In this document: positions 9,652 to 17,959 of the stretch, one piece after another
How positions within the stretch are numbered: the stretch's first letter is position 1
Layout: every line of letters begins with the position of its first letter
DNA from: Planctomycetota bacterium
GTDB taxonomy: Bacteria; Planctomycetota; Planctomycetia; Pirellulales; Pirellulaceae
DNA: 38,101 nt
Direction of reading: 5' to 3'
NCBI GenBank assembly: GCA_024277285.1
Contig: JAJRVM010000189.1
Location: 1-38,101 of the forward strand
The notes under the pieces: generated by a model
Seen by the model: only the letters and a program-made list of their open reading frames with translations
Told to the model about the DNA's origin: nothing
The model's database searches: none
Position numbers and translations under genes: made by a program

Positions 9652-11553
9652 ATGTTTGACACCCACCCATTCCTGAATGCATTCCAACATCGCCGCTACT
9701 CGTCACCGCTTTTACGTCTGTGGTTGCTCAGCTGCGCGACGCTTCCGGTGCCGGTCACCTACCTTCAGGCCGCTGCGCCGCAGCCTGAGATGCGATACGA
9801 AATCGGCTTGACCAACGGAGCGCGCCAACAAGCGGACCGGATCACCGGATGGGAACCTGCCAAGCAATCAGTGCGACTTGACAATCACCAATGGTCTCCT
9901 TCCGATCCCACGCTACGTTGGATCTTCGATCGGCAATCCGAAATGGCTGGGCCGTTAGAGGCATGGCTGGAAACATGGACCGGTGACCGGCTTCCAGGTA
10001 ACGTAATCGGTTATTCGGACGGCCGCAAGGAGTTTCCGTCACAACCGCCTCATCTGGTCATTCGCAGCGTCACCGCAACGCGTCCACCACGGCAAAGGGC
10101 CAACGCACTGATACGTGTGCGCGCGGCGTCAGTGCGGCGAATCGTCTGGCAGAACGAAGGGCATGCGTACCAACCGAGCACGGTTTGGTCGCGTGACGGG
10201 CGTCGCATCCCGTTCCGCGCGCTGCGTTGGGGCAACGATTCCGTCACGTTGTTAGCCGATGACGGTCGCCACACTATTCCATGGAGTGAGCTGGCCGAGC
10301 TCAATTTTCCGAAGAAGTCGGTCTGGTCGGAGGTCATCGACGAGCTGGCGATCCTCAACCCGGAGGGTGCCGCGCAGTTACTCCAGTTCGAGACATCACG
10401 GGGCGTCGTAGCCACGACATCGTGGCAACGTCAGCGCGTACTCCGTCCGCCAGATCACACCAAAGCCAGCTATTGGATGCAAGGCGTTCAACCGGCATGG
10501 AGCCTGGATGTACTCTGGCTGCGGGGTGACCAGATCCCAATGCGGCGTTTTTTCGACGCCAGCGAAACGCCGCTCAGTCGCATACGTCCAACCATGGTGA
10601 GACAGCATTCGCCCTTGGCCGCTCAAGGTCGGCCATGGCAGCGCGATCGCAACGTGGAAGGGGGCTGGCTCGAAAGCGGGCCAGGCGTTTTCGGCTGGGG
10701 CTTTGGAATCCACGCCACCAATGAGCTACGTTTCGAGCTGCCAACGTTCGTCACGGCGGTAAGCGGATTCGTGGGACTTGATGCGTTAGCCGGGGCTGGC
10801 GGCTGCGTGCAAGCGAAAGTGCGAATCGAGTCGGCGACCACCGAGACACTTTTTCAAACACCCGTAATCGTCGGCTGCCACCAGGCCTATGCACTCGGCA
10901 GGCTGGAGTTCCCGTCCGCAGCAGCTCCACGTACGCTCGTATTGCAAGTCGACTTCGCCCACACCGCGCGGCCCGCTCATGCCGATCCACTCGATATCCG
11001 CGACAGCGCCGATTGGCTCGACCCCACACTTCACTTTGATCGCGACGCAATACAACAACGCGTGGCCGAGCAAACCAGAGAACAACTCTTCGCTTGCCGC
11101 GGTTGGCAATGGCAGATACCGGCCGAGACGCGGTTGCATTTCCACAACATCTGGGACGAGCTATCGCAAGCTGACAGCCGGTTCGCATTGAGCGTTGCGG
11201 TCGAAGGGCCCAAGCCTTTGCGATTCGTGCGGCAGATACGACATGTCGACCTAGGCCAACAATTGATCATCACGGTCAGCTGCCCACTGCAGGCCAATCC
11301 GCCGGTGCGTATCGAAGTACTCACCAATGGCGTTCCATTGAAATCGTTCGTGGTTCCCGTGCTGGACCGCGACCACATTGAGCTCGCGCCACAAACCATC
11401 TCGCTCCAATCGGTCATCCGACGCGACGAACCCAATACGAAACCTGCCAACGGGACCAAGGCGACGGAGCCGGCATCGATCGAATTCGAGATTCGGCAGT
11501 ACGCGGGCGATCTTGACGCGCCGGTGCAATGGCATGCAATTGAGTTCCGATAG
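9652..11553 (+). CDS. Large secreted protein with NPCBM-like domain
   Basis: I read a 633-residue exported protein. A signal peptide is visible at about 19-42: basic residues, then 'LLRLWLLSCATLPVPV', then a likely cut after 'LQAAA'. The N-terminal half (about 45-270) alternates short beta-type stretches such as 'DSVTLLADDGRHTIPW' and is not a family I recognise. Residues about 320-460 resemble the NPCBM/NEW2 carbohydrate-binding module of glycosidases, including 'GWGFGIHATNELRFELP' and a following 'GFVGLDALAG' strand pair. The C-terminal ~170 residues are unassigned. No catalytic domain is evident, so it may bind surface or environmental glycans. I preferred the ATG at 9652 over an upstream in-frame start because the extra 87 residues look non-coding and the signal peptide begins after it. 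It ends 22 bp from the convergent zinc-ribbon gene. Confidence 0.75.
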   Translation: MFDTHPFLNAFQHRRYSSPLLRLWLLSCATLPVPVTYLQAAAPQPEMRYEIGLTNGARQQADRITGWEPAKQSVRLDNHQWSPSDPTLRWIFDRQSEMAGPLEAWLETWTGDRLPGNVIGYSDGRKEFPSQPPHLVIRSVTATRPPRQRANALIRVRAASVRRIVWQNEGHAYQPSTVWSRDGRRIPFRALRWGNDSVTLLADDGRHTIPWSELAELNFPKKSVWSEVIDELAILNPEGAAQLLQFETSRGVVATTSWQRQRVLRPPDHTKASYWMQGVQPAWSLDVLWLRGDQIPMRRFFDASETPLSRIRPTMVRQHSPLAAQGRPWQRDRNVEGGWLESGPGVFGWGFGIHATNELRFELPTFVTAVSGFVGLDALAGAGGCVQAKVRIESATTETLFQTPVIVGCHQAYALGRLEFPSAAAPRTLVLQVDFAHTARPAHADPLDIRDSADWLDPTLHFDRDAIQQRVAEQTREQLFACRGWQWQIPAETRLHFHNIWDELSQADSRFALSVAVEGPKPLRFVRQIRHVDLGQQLIITVSCPLQANPPVRIEVLTNGVPLKSFVVPVLDRDHIELAPQTISLQSVIRRDEPNTKPANGTKATEPASIEFEIRQYAGDLDAPVQWHAIEFR

Positions 11554-11575
11554 AACCGCGTAACGCGCATACTGT

Positions 11576-11896
11576 TCAGCCGCCATCCACCGACGAGTCT
11601 CCGACCGTCATGGCCGCCTGATAGCGGCCGAGACGGCAATAGGCGACGGCCAGCAAGCGGCGCGAAGTCGAGTCAGGAGAAAGCCGATAGCGAGCGAGAG
11701 CCGCATCGAGTGCCCGTTCATCGTTACGCGTTTGCCAAAACCGCAAGCATGCCTGATGCAGCTTGAGTGTCTGCGTGCGCACTGCCGCGACGAGTTCTAA
11801 ATCGCATTTACAGCGTCGACACCGCGTCGACAGCACTTGCGGAGCACGGCAAGTCGGGCAGCAAAACCGATCGGCCAGGTCAGGCACCTCGCTCAC
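11576..11896 (-). CDS. Small zinc-ribbon protein of the Hsp70 cluster
   Basis: This 106-residue protein has a putative treble-clef/ribbon metal site near its N-terminus: Cys-Cys-Pro-x-Cys at 12-16 and Cys-x-x-Cys-x-Cys at 26-31. The rest is helical; 'ALDAALARYRLSPDSTSRRLLAVAY' (split here as a TPR-like hairpin) suggests a protein-binding surface. It starts with GTG, and that GTG overlaps the TGA stop of the Hsp70 gene (GTGA, 11893-11896), so its translation is probably coupled to Hsp70. The overlap argues strongly that the short frame is real and related to the chaperone. It may be an accessory or client adaptor. I do not know a named family for it. Confidence 0.7.
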   Translation of the reverse strand: MSEVPDLADRFCCPTCRAPQVLSTRCRRCKCDLELVAAVRTQTLKLHQACLRFWQTRNDERALDAALARYRLSPDSTSRRLLAVAYCRLGRYQAAMTVGDSSVDGG

Positions 11897-13668
11897 GCGT
11901 CCTCCACATAGAAAAGCACGTCCTCAAGTTGGCTACTCGCGGCCGCCAGGTTCTTTTCATCGTTTGCGGCAATCGCCTGCTCGATCCGGTCGACCAGTTC
12001 CTGAATCTCGGCGGCGTCTTCATCCGTCGCCTTGGCGATCAACGCTCTGGCACTAGCCAGCATCGACTCCGTTTTTGCAGCCAGCGTATCGGCCACGCTG
12101 CCCCCGGTGTTATCGGCGTCCAACGACCCGCCCGAGTCGGCACGCTCCGATGTCCCCTGAAAGACCTTCGCCAGTTTCGCCCGTGCTTCGTCGCGCGAGT
12201 CGACACAGAACTTCGTTATCGCATTTTCCAAACGCAGTTGTTTCTCCAGGCCAGTGTCTCGCTCAATCGCGACCACCGTCAAGATGCCATTCAAGTCCAT
12301 GTCAAACCGAACCAGGATCTCGTTTCCTTCCTCAGCCTCTTCGTCCAAGCCCTCCAACATAAACTCACCGACCGACTCATTGAAACCCACATCTTCATGT
12401 TCGCCCTGCAAGACATGAACACGTACCTTTTCCTGGCCATCGTAATCGGTATAGTAGATCTCCGAGCGAGTCGCTGGGAGTGCCGTATTACGTGGAATCA
12501 GCGGCGAAAACACTTTATTGGTAATACGACCATGCAGCTCACCGACACACTGAATACCGAGTGTATGAGGCGTAATATCGACCAGCACCGCCCCAACATC
12601 AATTCCCGCAATCAACCCCGCTTGCACTGCGGCTCCCATCGTAACACAAAGGTCCGGGTCGATTTCCAAGTGTGGATCGTGGCCAAGCTGCTCCTTCAGT
12701 AACCGGTGAACCAACGGTGTGCGGCTGCTGCCGCCCACCAAGATCACACGATCGATGTCAGCCGGCGTTACCCGCGCATCGGCCAGGGCAGTGTCGACCG
12801 ATTCAAGCGTTCGCTTCAACAGCGGCTCGATCATAGGCTCGTACTCGAGTCGATCGATTTCCAACTGCAGATTCAGCGACTTACCATCTTTCTCGACGAT
12901 GAACTCTTCGGCAACGGTGACAAAAGCCTCGCTCGAAAGCTCCTGTTTCGCGCGTTCCACGGCCTGCAACATCCGCGACCGGGCAACCGGAATAGCGCGT
13001 AAGTCAATACCATGCTCCGCCTGGAAAGAATCGCAAACATGATCCAGCAGCAGCTGATCGAAATCGTCACCGCCTAGTTTCGTATCGCCATGACTGGCTA
13101 AGACTTCGACCACGTTTTGTTCCACCTGAACAATGGAAACATCAAACGTCCCACCTCCCAAGTCGTAGATCAGCAAACGCTCACTCTGCGCCGACTGTGG
13201 TTCGTAGACCAGCGTGGCGGCAGTCGGTTCGTTGATAATGCGAGCGACTTCCAACCCGGCTAACTCACCCGCTTCGCGCGTCGCTTCGCGCTGGTTCTCG
13301 CTAAAATAGGCCGGCACCGTAATCACCGCGCGCGTGACGGGACACCCCAATTGCCGCTCGGCTATCTCTTTCAGCGTTCGCAAGATCATCGCCGAAATTT
13401 CTTGTGGCGAGTAGCTGTCGTCAGCAACCTGAATACGAACGTCCTGGCCCATTTGCCGCTTGATCGATTTGACCGTCCGCTCGGGTGCGATCAGCGCCTG
13501 GTTCTTCGCCGCTTCGCCGACCAACAACTGACCATCACTGGAAAAACCAACGACGGACGGCAATGTGGTTGCTCGGTTTTCCCCACCCAGCACGACCGGT
13601 ACGCCATCTCGAATAACCGATACCGCGCTATTGGTCGTACCCAAATCAATACCAATAATGGGTTCCAT
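11893..13668 (-). CDS. Hsp70-family chaperone (DnaK-like)
   Basis: This ATP-driven chaperone has 591 residues, somewhat shorter than the ~640 of DnaK. The actin-like ATPase domain is complete: phosphate-1 'GIDLGTTNSAVSV' (6-18), 'IYDLGGGTFDVSIVQ', and the adenosine motif 'VILVGGSSRTPLV'. The linker and substrate domain follow with 'DITPHTLGIQ' and 'NTALPATRSEIYYT'. The lid is short and lacks the C-terminal EEVD-like or glycine-rich tail, ending 'DVLFYVEDA'. I chose the ATG at 13668, where the conserved 'MEPIIGIDLG' begins; an upstream in-frame ATG/alternative start at 13758 would add 30 non-homologous residues. A GrpE-like and a J-like gene lie upstream, so this is probably a specialised Hsp70 paralog rather than the main dnaK. 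The stop overlaps the next gene. Confidence 0.92.
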   Translation of the reverse strand: MEPIIGIDLGTTNSAVSVIRDGVPVVLGGENRATTLPSVVGFSSDGQLLVGEAAKNQALIAPERTVKSIKRQMGQDVRIQVADDSYSPQEISAMILRTLKEIAERQLGCPVTRAVITVPAYFSENQREATREAGELAGLEVARIINEPTAATLVYEPQSAQSERLLIYDLGGGTFDVSIVQVEQNVVEVLASHGDTKLGGDDFDQLLLDHVCDSFQAEHGIDLRAIPVARSRMLQAVERAKQELSSEAFVTVAEEFIVEKDGKSLNLQLEIDRLEYEPMIEPLLKRTLESVDTALADARVTPADIDRVILVGGSSRTPLVHRLLKEQLGHDPHLEIDPDLCVTMGAAVQAGLIAGIDVGAVLVDITPHTLGIQCVGELHGRITNKVFSPLIPRNTALPATRSEIYYTDYDGQEKVRVHVLQGEHEDVGFNESVGEFMLEGLDEEAEEGNEILVRFDMDLNGILTVVAIERDTGLEKQLRLENAITKFCVDSRDEARAKLAKVFQGTSERADSGGSLDADNTGGSVADTLAAKTESMLASARALIAKATDEDAAEIQELVDRIEQAIAANDEKNLAAASSQLEDVLFYVEDA

Positions 13669-13927
13669 CACAAACTTCTCCGTGTTGATAGCCTGAAAAA
13701 ACCAATCCGCTCTCGCCCCATCGGGCATCCACGTCAACCGAGTTGCGGCACGGCGCAATGCATTGCCAGACGCCTGGCAAGCCCCATTCGGCCTCGTGCC
13801 AGTGCTAGCATGCCGGTGCTAGTCTGTCACCCCATAGGCTGCCGACATCCATTTGCCCTTTCCTTGCCCAAAGCCAGCCCCAACCAAGCCACTCTGGCGA
13901 TGCCCGCCACCTTTTACCACGCTCACG

Positions 13928-14791
13928 TCACGTTCCAGCCTGACGGGCTACGGCGCGCACCTCCGCAAAGCGGACCATATGATCGCCCCAAAGATAACCT
14001 GGCCGAACCACTTCGGCCACGGTCTCCGGTGGCAACTGCGAATCGATCACCAGGTCGACGACCGTCATTCGCGTCGGATCAACAATCTGACCGGTCCCAT
14101 CGATACGTTGGATCCCCTGATCACGCAAGGCTCGTGCCAGCCGTTCCTGGAGCATTCGCACTCCCTCCATCAAGCTGGCAAACTCTTCTTCCGCAGCTTG
14201 CCCCAACGCTGCACACGCCAACTCACGAGTCTGAACGTACCAGCGACCTGTTCGCAGGCGTCCCCACCATGACTGCCGCGCAAACTCCTGCTCCAACCGC
14301 GCGCGCAACCGGTCCGGCGCCGTTTGCGTCAATTGCCGATGCGCCGACCGAAATGCCTGCTCGGCACGCAACAGCCCTTCGTCCAGCCCCACCAGCGTTT
14401 CCACCAGCGGCAGCGCCGCGCGGTGCGCCGCCCCCTGCTCGTCCGCCTGCACCGATTCAAAGACCCGGCTGGCCGCCCCAAGCCCTTCGAGCGACCTTGT
14501 CACCGTGGCTTCCAGATTCCGCGTCCCCTTGGTGTACAACTTCAGCTCATGACGCATGGCGGTAAACGCTTCCACCAACTGTAGCAAGCCAACGTCAGGT
14601 AACTCCTCACCGGGTAACTCCGCGCTGCGCAGCTCCTCACCGGGTAACTCCGCACTGAACGCTGACAGCTCGCTACGTTCAACGTCCCGGCAAACATCGT
14701 CGTCGAGCGAATCGACTTCATCGCGAGTCTGGGTCAGCCAATCGCGGAACTGGCGAAGTATCTCTTCGTTTTCCCACCACGAGCGCGTCAT
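13928..14791 (-). CDS. GrpE-like nucleotide exchange factor
   Basis: This 287-residue protein resembles GrpE at its C-terminus. About 236-280 match the beta-domain pattern: 'GTGQIVDPTRMTVVDLV', then 'PPETVAEVVRPGYLWGDHMVRFAEV'-type sequence, the usual P-x-x-T-V-x-E-V-x-R-x-G-Y-x-W/L motif. The middle is long, charged and helical, as expected for the GrpE stalk dimer. The N-terminus (about 45-70) contains two copies of SAELPGEEL. It is longer than the ~190-residue classical GrpE and quite diverged. Its ATG overlaps the TGA of the J-like gene (ATGA, 14788-14791), so the two are translationally coupled. The Hsp70 gene starts 259 bp downstream. Presumably it exchanges nucleotide on that Hsp70. 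Confidence 0.75.
   Translation of the reverse strand: MTRSWWENEEILRQFRDWLTQTRDEVDSLDDDVCRDVERSELSAFSAELPGEELRSAELPGEELPDVGLLQLVEAFTAMRHELKLYTKGTRNLEATVTRSLEGLGAASRVFESVQADEQGAAHRAALPLVETLVGLDEGLLRAEQAFRSAHRQLTQTAPDRLRARLEQEFARQSWWGRLRTGRWYVQTRELACAALGQAAEEEFASLMEGVRMLQERLARALRDQGIQRIDGTGQIVDPTRMTVVDLVIDSQLPPETVAEVVRPGYLWGDHMVRFAEVRAVARQAGT
14603..14657 (-). repeat. 30-bp direct repeat inside the GrpE-like gene
   Basis: 'ctcctcaccgggtaactccg' occurs at 14603 and again at 14633, a period of 30 bp with one difference in the flanking bases. It encodes the ten-residue repeat SAELPGEELR in the acidic N-terminal region. Confidence 0.8.
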
Positions 14792-15081
14792 GGCTTGCCC
14801 AATGACAATAGTACGTCCGTCGGCAACCGCCTGCCCAAAGCCAGTGTCGTCTGCTCTTTGACAAGTCCTTCCAACGTAATCGGGTGCTCAATGTCAAACA
14901 AGTGGCGTTTCAGCCGCGCAACCGGATCACGCAGCGCATCGTAGGCTGCACGAATCTCGGCAGCCTTCCTCGGCTAGCGTTCCGGCGGGAACTGTCTTAC
15001 CAGTTCCAGATAGCGAGCGCGAATCGCCACGTCGTCCGCATTTGGTTTGAGTCCAAGGACCGAATAGGTTTCTAGCAGCAT
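14788..15081 (-). pseudogene. J-like domain protein interrupted by an in-frame TAG
   Basis: Read straight through one TAG (14974-14976), this frame gives a 97-codon J-like protein. Residues 6-28 are a J-domain start: 'YSVLGLKPNADDVAIRARYLEL'-type helix I and II (pattern Y-x-x-L-G-L-x-P-x-A). The loop reads Q-F-P-P-E-R where canonical J proteins have HPD. After the TAG at codon 36 the same frame continues with 'AAEIRAAYDALRDPVARL', which is helix III, then 'EHPITLEGLVKEQT' to a TGA that overlaps the GrpE-like ATG. GAGG lies five bases before the ATG at 15081. Reading-frame continuity plus the ATGA junction show this was, or is, one gene. It may be a nonsense allele, an assembly error or a readthrough site. 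The upstream piece alone (35 residues) lacks helix III and should not fold. Confidence 0.8.
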
Positions 15082-15310
15082 CGCAACCTCAGAACGTGCT
15101 TTAAATTTGATTCCCAACGCATGATCGGTTCGCTTCCCGCGTCTCCTGTGGAGCAGAGCCAAGCGACGTTCGGCTCCAAGTCGCTCCTCCGCGAGTGCTG
15201 AGGCACGTTCTCAGGGAAAACGCTCTCAATCAACACTCGTCAACCGATCGCACCAAGTGGGCCGCTGGCCAGTCTCGCCAAGCGGCTCCCCGACGCGACT
15301 CCGGCGAAGG

Positions 15311-16711
15311 TCACTTGCGGCGTTTTTTCTTCCCCGTCTTTTTCTTCCCCGCTTTCGTCGACCGCTGCGTCCCAGCGCCGTCAGAAGCGGAGGCGCCATC
15401 AGATGTCAGCACAGCGTGCACCGCATCCTCGATACTCTCGCCGGTTCCTGCGGCAAGAAGATCCAATGCCATCCTGACCTCCGGTGGCATCGCCTCAATC
15501 ACGCGTGTTATGTCATGATCACTGACCCTCTCGACGGTGCCAACGCCCTCTCCCAACAACCCTGGCCCCCGAGCTTCATCCTCATCGAAGTCATCCTCAT
15601 CGAAGTCATCCTCATGATACAGCGAACCCATGTCCGCCCAACGCTCCTGATAATCCTTGATCAACGACAACGATTCCCTGGCTTTCGCAATCTGCTCGAG
15701 ACTCAGCTTCACGGGCCCGTTTTCATGCAATTCAATGGCATGTGACAGGGACTCCAGAGCGAATTCGATTTGCGCAAGACGGGGCCCCTTGTTGGTTTCT
15801 TCCATGCCACACCAGTAATGATAGTGGGGAATGTCGCGAAAATATTCGAGGCCGATCTCCACAAGCTCCATATGCAGTTCGTCATGACGCGACAGTGATT
15901 CAAGGAACTCGCACACTTGACGCAAATCGGCCTCTCTCCATTCGATCCTTGCGGCACGATCCAATTTTTTGAGGAATAGTTTCTCCTGCGTCGCCAACCC
16001 GGTATACCGGACTTTGTCGATCTTCATTTCAAACAAGAACTGCGCCATGTGGCCGGCCGATTCACTGGTTACCGGACGCTTGATCGCTTTCTTGAAACGA
16101 TCGTCAAACTCCTTCTTGTACTCACGTGCCACTCGCATCCGCGCGAGATTACCGCTCATCAGCAACCAAATGGGCGTTGGCTCTTCAACCTTGCCCAGCG
16201 CCGCTTTGACATGTTGATTCGCGGCCTCGGCGTTACGTGCCTTGAATTCGATCGCCGCACGAAGTACGTCAAGCACGTAAGGCTCGACCCCCGGTGGTAC
16301 CGTCCCGACGGCCCGCGTCAACTCGGTCCGAGCGGCCTCGAACTGCCGTTTGATGGCCAATCCTCGGACCATCGCCAAGGCTTGATTCCAGCCCAAGTTT
16401 ACGGTATCGGGATCACGTGGCCGCAATCGCGTGACCGTGCGCACATACCGCTCCGAGCCAGCCGGATCGTCTTGAGCCAGGTAATGGCGGGCTAGCCAGA
16501 GCGCCGCCGCCAGGCAGTCTGGGTCGTGGGCAGCCAACGCCTTCATCACACCCGCCGCATGCTCATCGTCTTCGCGTTCCTCGTACAGTTTAGCCAACTC
16601 GAAGTAAGCGCCCTGCAAATCCGGATATGCCTTGATACTCCGGCGAAAAGCATACACCGCCTCCTCACCCAAAGCATCCAATTCGCGTTCCACAGCTTTG
16701 ATATCAACCAA
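15311..16711 (-). CDS. TPR-repeat protein, downstream part of an amber-split gene
   Basis: This 466-residue frame is helical with TPR-like units. The clearest is at 18-50, 'AVYAFRRSIKAYPDLQGAYFE' and following, with others near 85-140; a further helical region follows. An acidic patch 'HEDDFDEDDFDEDE' lies near 373-386 and the tail is strongly basic, 'GKKKTGKKKRRK'. TPR proteins are protein-protein scaffolds, which fits a gene beside Hsp70, GrpE-like and J-like genes. The only start I can find at the beginning is a TTG at 16711, and the same frame runs without a break back to the TAG at 16751-16753 and into the upstream ORF. I therefore think it is the C-terminal part of one protein. It lies 229 bp before the J-like gene. 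Function beyond scaffolding is unknown. Confidence 0.7.
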   Translation of the reverse strand: MVDIKAVERELDALGEEAVYAFRRSIKAYPDLQGAYFELAKLYEEREDDEHAAGVMKALAAHDPDCLAAALWLARHYLAQDDPAGSERYVRTVTRLRPRDPDTVNLGWNQALAMVRGLAIKRQFEAARTELTRAVGTVPPGVEPYVLDVLRAAIEFKARNAEAANQHVKAALGKVEEPTPIWLLMSGNLARMRVAREYKKEFDDRFKKAIKRPVTSESAGHMAQFLFEMKIDKVRYTGLATQEKLFLKKLDRAARIEWREADLRQVCEFLESLSRHDELHMELVEIGLEYFRDIPHYHYWCGMEETNKGPRLAQIEFALESLSHAIELHENGPVKLSLEQIAKARESLSLIKDYQERWADMGSLYHEDDFDEDDFDEDEARGPGLLGEGVGTVERVSDHDITRVIEAMPPEVRMALDLLAAGTGESIEDAVHAVLTSDGASASDGAGTQRSTKAGKKKTGKKKRRK

Positions 16712-16750
16712 TTCATCGGGCCCGCCATTCGCACGATAGATGCGCCGAAA

Positions 16751-17923
16751 CTACCTCCAGTTCTCAGCCAGACACTGTCCGAACCGCTGACATACCAGGG
16801 CCTTGATGATCGGCCGGTCCGCGTCCCCAACACCAACCAACTCGTCAATCTCCTCGACATACCGCCCCCATTCCGTTGCAGCATCGAAACGTTCATCGAA
16901 GGAATCGGCATTCTCCTCCACTAACGCCCTGGCACGATGCCACTGCGGGTCAAGTAGGGGCCCGGGCGCCACTTCAATTAGTCCGTCGAGATCCTCGTGA
17001 TCCCCTTGGCGCGCTGCGCGCATCCACGTGATGTCAACCATCTGGCGAAACAAGTGTTCGTGTGATCTGAAATGAAGCGCGCGGAACCGGGCCAGCAATC
17101 TAAAGAACGGAGCCGAACGGTCTGCACGCCATGCGACGGCAAGTTTTTCCAACAAACTCACGACGGGATCAGATCGCAAATAACCGTTGAGACGGTTCAG
17201 AACGCCAGTGGCCGCACCCGACACCTCATGCTCGGCCATGCCACTGGCCCCCTGCGACCGGTTGGCCTCCCGCAACGCCATGGCGATCCGCTTGGCAGGT
17301 CGCGGCGCAGCAAGCCGATCCCAGTTCGCGTTGGCACGTGTCATATCCTGACGATAAAAGGCGATCAAGCCGCGCGTGAACAAGCGCCAATCGGCCAAGA
17401 GTGAATTCCGCGGAATGGTCGCCAGCAACTCGCCCGCAACGGTATCGTCACCACGTTCCACTGCCAGCAACGCGGCTCGGACAGCCATGACTTGTGACCG
17501 CGAATCGTCAATATTCGGAATCTCCGATCCGCTGTCCAATACTGCCTGGTCAACCAATTCGGTCAATAACGCGGGCTCCGCGTCTAAGATGGACTCGGCG
17601 TCGGCACCGGCGTCCCCCAGGATCAGCCGCATGCGCGGCAGCCTCTCGACCACGTGTGAGAAACTCGGCTCCAATGCCACGAGTTCCGCCAAGACACTCT
17701 TTGCTTCCGCCACCAGTTTCATTCGATGGAGCTGCTCGACACGCGCCATGTAAGCCTCTTCCAACAGCTCACGGTTTTCATGACTCGCGTCAACTCGAAA
17801 ACAGAGTTTGGCTTGTTTTAGCGCAGCCTTGGCATCCCCCTTCTGCAGGGTTCGGCGAATCATGGCCGGCTGCGGAGCCTTTGCCAACTTCGCGCGCCGA
17901 TTACGAGCTTTATTCTTCGCCAT
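16751..17923 (-). CDS. TPR-like/helical protein, upstream part of an amber-split gene
   Basis: This 390-residue frame starts at an ATG at 17923 with a basic N-terminus 'MAKNKARNRRAKLAKAP', then helical repeats such as 'LQKGDAKAALKQAKLCFRVD' (about 26-45) and 'QLHRMKLVAEAKSVLAEL' (about 64-82), typical of TPR-like tandem helices. It ends in a TAG at 16751-16753. The next 13 codons and the 466-residue frame downstream are in the same phase, so the full frame 17923-15311 would be 870 codons with only this one stop inside. It is the first gene of the chaperone cluster, preceded by a perfect dyad at 17960-17976. There is no strong Shine-Dalgarno; GGATGGT precedes the start. I do not recognise a named family. 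Confidence 0.7.
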   Translation of the reverse strand: MAKNKARNRRAKLAKAPQPAMIRRTLQKGDAKAALKQAKLCFRVDASHENRELLEEAYMARVEQLHRMKLVAEAKSVLAELVALEPSFSHVVERLPRMRLILGDAGADAESILDAEPALLTELVDQAVLDSGSEIPNIDDSRSQVMAVRAALLAVERGDDTVAGELLATIPRNSLLADWRLFTRGLIAFYRQDMTRANANWDRLAAPRPAKRIAMALREANRSQGASGMAEHEVSGAATGVLNRLNGYLRSDPVVSLLEKLAVAWRADRSAPFFRLLARFRALHFRSHEHLFRQMVDITWMRAARQGDHEDLDGLIEVAPGPLLDPQWHRARALVEENADSFDERFDAATEWGRYVEEIDELVGVGDADRPIIKALVCQRFGQCLAENWR

Positions 17924-17959
17924 TCATACCATCCGTGCTGGTCATTCTGAAAGCGTGTC

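Noticed and set aside
15190..15210. CIRCE-like half-site 'gagtgctga' near the J-like gene
   Set aside because: The matching inverted half-site TTAGCACTC at a 9-bp spacing is absent.
14974..16753. Genome-wide reassignment of TAG as a sense codon
   Set aside because: recA, thpR and the sugar kinase all end in TAG at the expected family lengths, so TAG is an ordinary stop here. The two in-frame ambers need a local explanation.
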